Assembly (NCBI GenBank): GCA_937922185.1
Contig: CAKZUT010000162.1
Location: 1 to 48,404 of the forward strand
Direction: 5' to 3'
Length of the DNA: 48,404 nt
Origin: an uncultured Neomegalonema sp.
Lineage (GTDB): Bacteria > Pseudomonadota > Alphaproteobacteria > Rhodobacterales > Rhodobacteraceae
Of this stretch, positions 42,612 to 48,404 are shown one piece after another (position 1 is the stretch's first letter; every line of letters begins with the position of its first letter). A model generated the notes under the pieces. The model did not search any database. It was not told where the DNA came from and was given only the letters and a program-made list of their open reading frames with translations. The position numbers were made by a program, and so were the translations under genes.

Positions 42612-43802
42612 ATGATACCGAACCATTCCTCCTACGACGTCATCATCATCGGCGGCGCGATGATCGGGTCTTCCTCGGCCTGGTGGCTGACCGACAATGC
42701 CGATTTCGACGGGCGTATCCTCGTGATCGAGCGCGACCCCTCCTACGAATTCGCCTCCACCTCCCGCACCAATTCCTGCATCCGGCAGCAATTCTCGAAC
42801 GAGCTGAACGTGCGGATTTCGCAGTTCGGCGTGGAATTCATCAAATCGTTCCGGGAGCGGATGAAAGACCCCGAAGCGCCGTCGATCCGCCTGCAATCCT
42901 ACGGCTATATGTACATGGCCGACACCGAGGAAATGGCGCGGACGCTGCGCGAGATGCAGGCGGTGCAGGAGGCGTTCGGAGCCGGAACGCGCACATGGAC
43001 GCCGGACGAGATCATGGAAGCCTATCCGTTCTATGCTCTGGACGGCATTCTCTGCGCCAATCACAATCTGACCGACGAGGGCTATTTCGACGGGTCGAGC
43101 ATGTTCGAATGGTGGCGCAGGAAGGCCCGGCAGAATGGCGCAGAGTACATCACCAACGAGGTAGTGGGCATTGATCGCGAAGGCGACCGCATCACGGGGG
43201 TTCGGCTGAAATCCGGCGAGGTGATCGCCTGCGACACGCTGGTCAATGCCTCCGGCCCCTATGCATCGGTGACGGCGAGGATGGCGGGGCTGGATGTGCC
43301 GGTCGAGCCGCGCAAACGTTTCACCTATATCTTCTCCGCAGAGGAACCGCTGGACCGCGACCTGCCACTGACCATCGATCCGAGCGGGGTGCATGTGCGG
43401 ACGGACGGCAACAACTACCTCGCCGGGTGCCCGCCCCATGAAGACCCCGCAGCCCCCTTCGATGATTTCGAGATGGACCACGATATCTGGGAAGAAAAGG
43501 TCTGGCCCGCCCTCGCCACGCGCATTCCGGCCTTCGAGCGGGTAAAGGTCATCCGCGAATGGGCGGGGCATTACGCCTTCAACACGCTGGATCAGAACGC
43601 GATCATCGGGCGCGACCCGGAAGTCGGCAATTTCATCTTCGTGAACGGGTTCTCAGGGCACGGCTTCCAGCAATCGCCTGCGATGGGGCGCGGTGTCTCG
43701 GAACTGATCGCCCATGGCCAGTACCGCACTCTGGACATGGGTGAACTGGGGGTCGAGCGGGTTCGCAAAGGTACGGAGTTTCTGGAAAAGGCGGTTATCT
43801 GA
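42612..43802 (+). CDS. FAD-dependent amino-acid/amine oxidoreductase (DAO family)
   Basis: This 396-residue flavoprotein of the D-amino-acid oxidase/sarcosine oxidase superfamily has an N-terminal dinucleotide-binding motif DVIIIGGAMIGSSSAWWL, followed by VIERDP at the adenine-ribose site. The C-terminal motif is AGHYAFNTLDQNAIIGRDPEVGNFIFVNGFSGHGFQQSPAMGRGVSELIAHG, typical of the DAO fold. It would oxidise an amine or amino acid, passing electrons to O2 or a carrier. AGGA is seven bases before the ATG. It is the last gene of the importer operon, so its substrate is probably what the importer brings in. Confidence 0.9.
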   Translation: MIPNHSSYDVIIIGGAMIGSSSAWWLTDNADFDGRILVIERDPSYEFASTSRTNSCIRQQFSNELNVRISQFGVEFIKSFRERMKDPEAPSIRLQSYGYMYMADTEEMARTLREMQAVQEAFGAGTRTWTPDEIMEAYPFYALDGILCANHNLTDEGYFDGSSMFEWWRRKARQNGAEYITNEVVGIDREGDRITGVRLKSGEVIACDTLVNASGPYASVTARMAGLDVPVEPRKRFTYIFSAEEPLDRDLPLTIDPSGVHVRTDGNNYLAGCPPHEDPAAPFDDFEMDHDIWEEKVWPALATRIPAFERVKVIREWAGHYAFNTLDQNAIIGRDPEVGNFIFVNGFSGHGFQQSPAMGRGVSELIAHGQYRTLDMGELGVERVRKGTEFLEKAVI

Positions 43803-44030
43803 TATCGGATCGCCGGAGCAGCGGTGTTCAAATCGGTTTGCGGTTCCTGTTTTCGACCATTCATCCCTCCTCCGGCCCCGGATACGGTCACGAGGGCGAA
43901 TATGGGTCTCACTCTCAATGGCATCGGCGAACCGTGGTTCTGCGATTTTCATGTGCCTGCCATTGTGTCTTGATGTTCTCCACGTCACAAATGATATGGG
44001 ACATCCAACCAGTCGAAGTCGGGGGACACC

Positions 44031-44849
44031 ATGAGCGATATCGCAACAGCCGGGGACAGTGCGGGTACGTTCCCGATCCCCTCCGGTGTCTTCGCCGAGA
44101 CGGTGAATTCCGTCCGCCACTATACCGACCGCTTGTTCGCCTTTCGCATGAGTCGCCCCGCCAGCTTTCGTTTTCGTTCGGGCGAGTTCGTTATGATCGG
44201 CCTGCCGAATGCGGAACGCCCGGTCTTTCGGGCTTATTCCATCGCCAGCCCGTCCTGGGACGAGGAACTGGAATTTTATTCGATCAAAGTACCCGACGGG
44301 CCGCTGACCGAACATCTTCAGAAAGTACAGCCCGGCGATACGATCCTGATGCGGAAAAAACCCGTGGGGACGCTGGTGCATGATGCCCTGCTCGGCGGAG
44401 AGCGATTGTATCTGTTCTCCACCGGCACCGGAATCGCCCCCTTCGCGTCGATCATCCGTGACCCGGAGACATATGAGCGTTTCGCACAGGTCATCCTGAT
44501 CCATACCTGCCGCGATGCCGCCGAACTCGATTACGGGCATGATCTGGTCGCCGCGACACGGGCCGACCCGCTTGTCGGCGAGGAAGCCACGGCACAACTG
44601 GTGCATTATGCCTGCACGACGCGCGAGGAGACGGAGCGGATGGGCCGGATCACCACGCTGATCGGAAGCGGAAAGCTGTTCGATGATCTCACCGTTCCGC
44701 CGCTGAACCCGGAAACCGACCGGGCGATGATCTGCGGATCAATGGCGATGCTCAAGGATGTGAAAACGATCTGCGAGGAGGCGGGGCTGATCGAGGGATC
44801 GAACAGCAAACCGGGGCAGTTCGTGGTGGAACGAGCCTTTGTGGACTGA
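44031..44849 (+). CDS. fpr: Ferredoxin--NADP+ reductase
   Basis: This 272-residue flavoprotein would exchange electrons between NADPH and ferredoxin or flavodoxin. The FAD site is RAYSIASPSWDEELEFYSIKVPDGPLTEHLQ. The NADP site is LFSTGTGIAPFASIIRD, followed by CGSMAMLKD. It ends in VERAFVD, the compact alphaproteobacterial (Rhodobacter/Azotobacter-type) C-terminus. A GGGGGA ribosome site lies shortly before the ATG. It is a single gene about 230 bases after the oxidoreductase. Known relatives respond to oxidative stress, but no regulator site was identified here. Confidence 0.93.
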   Translation: MSDIATAGDSAGTFPIPSGVFAETVNSVRHYTDRLFAFRMSRPASFRFRSGEFVMIGLPNAERPVFRAYSIASPSWDEELEFYSIKVPDGPLTEHLQKVQPGDTILMRKKPVGTLVHDALLGGERLYLFSTGTGIAPFASIIRDPETYERFAQVILIHTCRDAAELDYGHDLVAATRADPLVGEEATAQLVHYACTTREETERMGRITTLIGSGKLFDDLTVPPLNPETDRAMICGSMAMLKDVKTICEEAGLIEGSNSKPGQFVVERAFVD

Positions 44850-44953
44850 TTTCGCGAAAGAGGACTCAGGTACGATCTTGACAACGGCGGAGTGCATCCG
44901 CTTTATCCCGCAGTGCAGAAAGGGCTTTGCGGTTGGCCCGGTAAGGATGGTCC

Positions 44954-45730
44954 ATGGCAAAGTCCGACACGGGCGATGATTCAGAAAGCTTCGGCGAACT
45001 CGTAAGGACCGTGATCTACGCGCTCCTGATCGCGCTGGTGTTCCGTATCTTCTTCTTTCAGCCATTCAGCATTCCCTCCAGCTCGATGAAATCGACGTTG
45101 CTGATCGGGGATTATCTGTTCGTATCGAAATATTCCTACGGCTATTCGCGGCATTCGATTCCGTTCAGCCCTCCCCTGTTCGAGGGGCGTGTCTGGTCAG
45201 CGGAACCCGAGCGAGGGGACGTGATCGTCTTCAAGAACCGTCGCGACGGCAACAAGGACTATATCAAACGTCTGATGGGTCTGCCCGGAGATACGATTCA
45301 GGTCATCGACGGGATCGTGCAAATCAATGGCACACCGGTCTCGATGCGCCGGATCGAGGATTTCGTCGAACCGATCAGCGGTGCCCGGATCAGCAGTCAG
45401 CTCTGCTCGGAACGCAAGGTGATCGACGGTGTTCGCGTCTGTGCCAAGGAACAGTATATCGAGACCCTGCCGAACGGTGTCGAGCATCTGGTGTTGAACA
45501 CGGATCGCAATCGCACGAATAACGACAATACCCGTAAGTATGTGGTGCCCGAGGGGCATTACTTTTTCATGGGTGACAACCGCGACAATTCGAGCGACAG
45601 CCGCAAAATCGGCTCGGTGCCATTCGAGGATCTGATCGGACGCGCGGAAATTATCTTCCTGTCCTCGGAAGGCAATCCCCTGACGTTCTGGAAATGGCGT
45701 TTCGACCGTTTCCTGCAATGGATCGACTGA
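44954..45730 (+). CDS. lepB: Signal peptidase I
   Basis: This 258-residue membrane peptidase would remove signal peptides from exported proteins on the outer face of the inner membrane. One N-terminal membrane helix (VIYALLIALVFRIFFFQPF) precedes the nucleophile S44 in IPSSSMKSTLL. The general base is K105 in DYIKRLMGLPGD. The C-terminal box GDNRDNSSDSR is present. AAGGA lies six bases before the ATG. rnc follows after six bases, so it heads a lepB-rnc-hydrolase-era operon. Confidence 0.96.
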   Translation: MAKSDTGDDSESFGELVRTVIYALLIALVFRIFFFQPFSIPSSSMKSTLLIGDYLFVSKYSYGYSRHSIPFSPPLFEGRVWSAEPERGDVIVFKNRRDGNKDYIKRLMGLPGDTIQVIDGIVQINGTPVSMRRIEDFVEPISGARISSQLCSERKVIDGVRVCAKEQYIETLPNGVEHLVLNTDRNRTNNDNTRKYVVPEGHYFFMGDNRDNSSDSRKIGSVPFEDLIGRAEIIFLSSEGNPLTFWKWRFDRFLQWID

Positions 45731-45736
45731 CGGATC

Positions 45737-46420
45737 ATGCCGCGCCGGCCCGCATCGCCCGAGATCATCGAGGACGCGCTCGGCCACAGTTTCACGAACC
45801 ACGCTCTGCTGCGCGAAGCCCTCACCCATGCCAGCCAGAAATCGACGGCTTCCAACGAACGGCTGGAATTTCTGGGTGACCGGGTGCTGGGGCTGGTCGT
45901 CGCGGAGGCCCTTATCGGAAAATACCCGGAGGAAAGCGAAGGGCAGCTTGCGCCGCGCCTGAATGCGCTGGTCAGCCGGGAGACCTGCGCCGCGATAGCG
46001 GAACGGCTGGCACTGGGGGAGCATATGGTCATGGCCCGCGCCGAAGCGCATAGCGGAGGACGGCGCAAACCGGCTCTGCTTGCCAATGTCATGGAAGCGG
46101 TAATCGCGGCGATCTATCTCGATGCCGGGCTGGAGACGACGCGGAGCTTTATCCTCCGACACTGGGCGCATCTGTTCGAGGCGCAGACCGATGCACCGGT
46201 TGACCCCAAGACGGCTTTGCAGGAATGGGCGCAGGCGCGGGGACGGCCCTTGCCGCGATACGAGGTCGTCGGACAGTCCGGGCCGGACCATGCGCCGCGC
46301 TTTACCGTGCGTGTATCGCTCGATGACGGGCAGAGTGCGGAGGCGGTCGCGGCGTCGAAACGGGCGGGAGAGCGCGAAAGCGCGAAGCGACTGCTCGACA
46401 GGATCGGCATCTCTTCGTGA
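45737..46420 (+). CDS. rnc: Ribonuclease III
   Basis: This 227-residue double-strand RNA endonuclease would process rRNA and regulate mRNAs as a dimer. The signature is NERLEFLGDRVLGLVVAE (E44, D48 catalytic). The second acidic cluster has E120, but the position that is Asp in E. coli (D114) is Asn here (N117, in LLANVMEAV). A C-terminal dsRNA-binding domain (about 155-225) follows: PKTALQEWAQARGRPLPRYEV and AAASKRAGERESAKRLL-type ending. It overlaps the following gene by four bases (GTGA). Confidence 0.95.
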   Translation: MPRRPASPEIIEDALGHSFTNHALLREALTHASQKSTASNERLEFLGDRVLGLVVAEALIGKYPEESEGQLAPRLNALVSRETCAAIAERLALGEHMVMARAEAHSGGRRKPALLANVMEAVIAAIYLDAGLETTRSFILRHWAHLFEAQTDAPVDPKTALQEWAQARGRPLPRYEVVGQSGPDHAPRFTVRVSLDDGQSAEAVAASKRAGERESAKRLLDRIGISS

Positions 46421-47850
46421 GAGCGTTTCTAGCAGCCATGCTTTGGCTGGCATGGGCCGGATGGGCGGGGGCGACAACGCTGGAGGATACGCCCTGCCCC
46501 TTCACCGATGATATTGCGACACACAGGGCGACCTGCCAGCGTCTGACGCGCGAGGACGAGGGCACGAGGATCGCATTCGATATGGCGGTCCTGACCCCGA
46601 AACACCGCAAGAGCATGGGAACGGTGGTCTATATTCCCGGCGGCCCCGGCGAAGCGCCGGTCTCCGAGGATAAGGCGTTCGGTTCGTTGCTGGTGCCCCT
46701 CGCGGATCTGACCATCATCTTGTTCAATCCACGCGGGACGCAGGGCACCGAGCCGCGACTGGAATGCGATTTCGGCCCTCTGATCTGGCAGGATAATTTC
46801 GGGAATGAGGCATCACAGGAGGTGCTGAAGGGCTGCATCGAACGGTTCGAGCGCGATGGACCGGCCCCCGAGCGGTTCACGTCACTGGAAATCGCGGAGG
46901 ATATCGACGCGATGATCGAAGCATCGGGAACCGTTCGGGCTGGCCTCTACGGGATATCCTACGGCACCGAGGCGGCGCTGCATCTGATAGCGCAAGCGCC
47001 ACCCTGGCTGGATTTCGCGATCCTTGATTCAGTTTCGGTGCCGGGACTGTCGGGGGTCGAGGACGAAATCAGGGCACGGGACCGGTTTCTGGAGGCACTG
47101 GATATCCGATGCTTTGAACAGGAGGGATGCCCGGCCCTCGCGCGTGACGGGGCGACCTCGCTGTCGGGCTGGGCGGCGCGGTTCGATGCGGCCCCCCTGA
47201 CGCTGTATATGCAGGGCGGGGAAGAATGGACCTTCGACGGCGCGGAGATGCTGGATTATCTGGCGCAACTGGGCGGATATCCGCATGGGCTGGATCTGGC
47301 TCGAACGACGATACGAATGCTGGAAACGAGCCGGTTGCGCGCCCTCGGATGGATGAGCGCGGACCTGTCCACCAATGCGGAATTCATGGCGCATAGCCTG
47401 CCGTTGATGCTGCAAGCCTATGCCGATACCTTCGCACCGGAGGATTTCGGTATTGCGGCGAAACCGACGCGCTATGCCACTGATCGGGAAAGCATGGTGC
47501 AGTCCCTGATGTTCCAGCGTCTGTGGCGGGGCACACGCCCGCGCGAGCGGGCCTTTCTGGACGGTGAATCAGGCGAGACTCCCGTGCCGGTGCTGGTGTT
47601 GTCGGGTGGGCTTGATCCTTTTACGCCGATGGAATGGGCGGAGGCTCTGGATGCGCGCTTTTCAGGGCTGCAACGCTACATCTTTCCGCTGCTGGGTCAT
47701 GCGGTCAGCCTCGGGCCGGTAGCGGCGAAGAACGACGATGCGATGACGAAACAACTGCGCTGCGCCAGAGAAGCGGTTCAGGCGTTTCTCGACCCCACGC
47801 TGACGGCAGGGCGCGATTGCACGCGATACAAGGCAGGAGAGATGGAATGA
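46417..47850 (+). CDS. Secreted alpha/beta hydrolase, tripeptidyl-aminopeptidase-like
   Basis: This 477-residue hydrolase of the alpha/beta fold (S33-type) has an N-terminal signal peptide (MRAFLAAMLWLAWAGWAGA), so it is probably periplasmic or secreted. The nucleophile elbow is GISYG, with the oxyanion-type motif YIPGGPGEAP before it. The acid is in VLSGGLDPFTP and the His in LLGHAVS, giving a complete triad; the C-terminal TAP-like region holds the last two. It would cleave peptides or esters. Its GTG start overlaps the rnc stop, and its own stop overlaps the era start by four bases, so it is coupled to both. This position between rnc and era is unusual. Confidence 0.85.
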   Translation: MRAFLAAMLWLAWAGWAGATTLEDTPCPFTDDIATHRATCQRLTREDEGTRIAFDMAVLTPKHRKSMGTVVYIPGGPGEAPVSEDKAFGSLLVPLADLTIILFNPRGTQGTEPRLECDFGPLIWQDNFGNEASQEVLKGCIERFERDGPAPERFTSLEIAEDIDAMIEASGTVRAGLYGISYGTEAALHLIAQAPPWLDFAILDSVSVPGLSGVEDEIRARDRFLEALDIRCFEQEGCPALARDGATSLSGWAARFDAAPLTLYMQGGEEWTFDGAEMLDYLAQLGGYPHGLDLARTTIRMLETSRLRALGWMSADLSTNAEFMAHSLPLMLQAYADTFAPEDFGIAAKPTRYATDRESMVQSLMFQRLWRGTRPRERAFLDGESGETPVPVLVLSGGLDPFTPMEWAEALDARFSGLQRYIFPLLGHAVSLGPVAAKNDDAMTKQLRCAREAVQAFLDPTLTAGRDCTRYKAGEME

Positions 47851-48404
47851 GCGGGACACGCGCGGGCTTCGTTGCCCTGATCGGCGAGCCGAATGCGGGC
47901 AAGTCCACGATGCTGAATGCGCTGGTCGGGGCGAAGCTGTCCATCGTCACGCATAAGGTGCAGACGACGCGGGGGCGTATCCGGGGCGTTCTGAATGTCG
48001 AGACGGATCAGGTGATTTTCGTCGATACGCCGGGCCTGTTCGCGCCGAAGCGGCGACTGGATCGGGCGATGGTCTCCGCCGCCTGGGCGGGGGCCGGGGA
48101 GGCGGATGCGGTGGTGTTGCTGATCGACGCGCAGAAGGGGCTGAATGGCGGCGTCAAACGGATCGTGGAGCAATACAAGCATCAGGTCTCGCCCGATAAA
48201 CCCATCGCCATCGCCGTGAACAAGATCGACAGGGTGCGCCATGACAGCCTTTTGACGCTGACCACGGAAATCACCGAACTGCACGATTTCGACCGCATCT
48301 TCTACGTCTCCTCCACCCGCAAGGACGGGCTGGACGATATCGTGGAATGGCTGCGCGACCTGATGCCGGAGGGGCCGTGGCTCTACCCGGAGGATCAGCT
48401 CGGG
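47847..48404 (+). CDS. era: GTPase Era (start only, cut by the window end)
   Basis: The ATG at 47847 overlaps the hydrolase stop (ATGA) and opens a frame that runs to the end of the window (186 codons, no stop). It encodes G1 GEPNAGKST, an effector loop VTHKVQTTRGR, G3 DTPGLF, and G4 NKID, all as in Era, the GTPase that helps 16S rRNA and 30S assembly. The G5 region is SSTRKDGLDD. The KH domain lies beyond the window. It is the last visible gene of the lepB-rnc operon, matching the standard alphaproteobacterial order except for the extra hydrolase. Confidence 0.95.
   Translation, partial: MSGTRAGFVALIGEPNAGKSTMLNALVGAKLSIVTHKVQTTRGRIRGVLNVETDQVIFVDTPGLFAPKRRLDRAMVSAAWAGAGEADAVVLLIDAQKGLNGGVKRIVEQYKHQVSPDKPIAIAVNKIDRVRHDSLLTLTTEITELHDFDRIFYVSSTRKDGLDDIVEWLRDLMPEGPWLYPEDQLG

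Noticed and set aside
42168-43571. A 467-codon minus-strand frame antisense to the permease and FAD oxidoreductase
   Set aside because: The plus-strand genes carry clear family motifs; this frame has none and crosses two genes.
1-48404. tRNA, rRNA or CRISPR features
   Set aside because: No T-loop/acceptor-stem arrangement, rRNA-like sequence, or regularly spaced repeats with spacers was found by eye; a dedicated scan could still find a missed tRNA.

Overview
The window looks like chromosomal DNA from a high-GC alphaproteobacterium, most likely of the Rhodobacteraceae or a close relative. This rests on gene content and gene style: an HWE-type bacteriophytochrome kinase, a HisZ/HisS pair, an MttB-like methyltransferase without pyrrolysine, an alphaproteobacterial-type ferredoxin-NADP reductase ending in VERAFVD, and a lepB-rnc-era block. 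The genus cannot be named from the sequence alone. No rRNA, tRNA or CRISPR array was found.

Layout. 1-1440 is insertion-sequence territory: an apparently intact IS30-family element, followed by the first ~24 codons of an ISNCY-type transposase and other IS-end debris. 1440-11851 is a dense signalling island: a giant soluble CheB-CheR-PAS-GAF-histidine kinase translationally coupled to an Rcp1-like response regulator, a small acidic protein, a REC-histidine kinase hybrid, a bacteriophytochrome HWE kinase with its own receiver, and a divergent stand-alone receiver. 11943-17881 is an exopolysaccharide set resembling those linked to the exosortase A (XrtA) system: O-ligase, GT4 glycosyltransferase, FemAB-like protein, polysaccharide deacetylase and Wza-type lipoprotein. 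17945-21127 (minus strand) is hisZ-hisS-yqeY, facing the polysaccharide genes across a bidirectional terminator and diverging from carA.

22540-25689 holds a membrane GT2 glycosyltransferase and rimO. 25690-26152 has no ordinary gene but contains an 18-codon ORF with a ribosome binding site, a long hairpin and a strong terminator. 26153-31483 is accessory metabolism: a TauBC-like ABC transporter pair without its binding protein, a beta-hydroxyacid dehydrogenase, a membrane protein whose gene overlaps it tail to tail, and the MttB-family methyltransferase. 31643-36539 carries folE, a cold-shock protein, a tiny zinc-ribbon protein and dnaE. 36640-43802 is one tight operon for a peptide/opine-type ABC importer plus an FAD-dependent amine or amino-acid oxidoreductase. 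44031-48404 is fpr, lepB, rnc, a secreted alpha/beta hydrolase and the beginning of era.

Functional reading. The signalling island probably integrates red/far-red light with other cues through several kinases and two single-domain receivers. None of its output domains binds DNA, so signalling probably continues by phosphotransfer to proteins outside the window. The two transporter regions and the two redox/methyltransfer genes fit uptake and oxidation of methylated amines or amino-acid derivatives, but the substrates cannot be read from sequence. Start codons were moved inward from the longest frame wherever a Shine-Dalgarno site or family length supported it.
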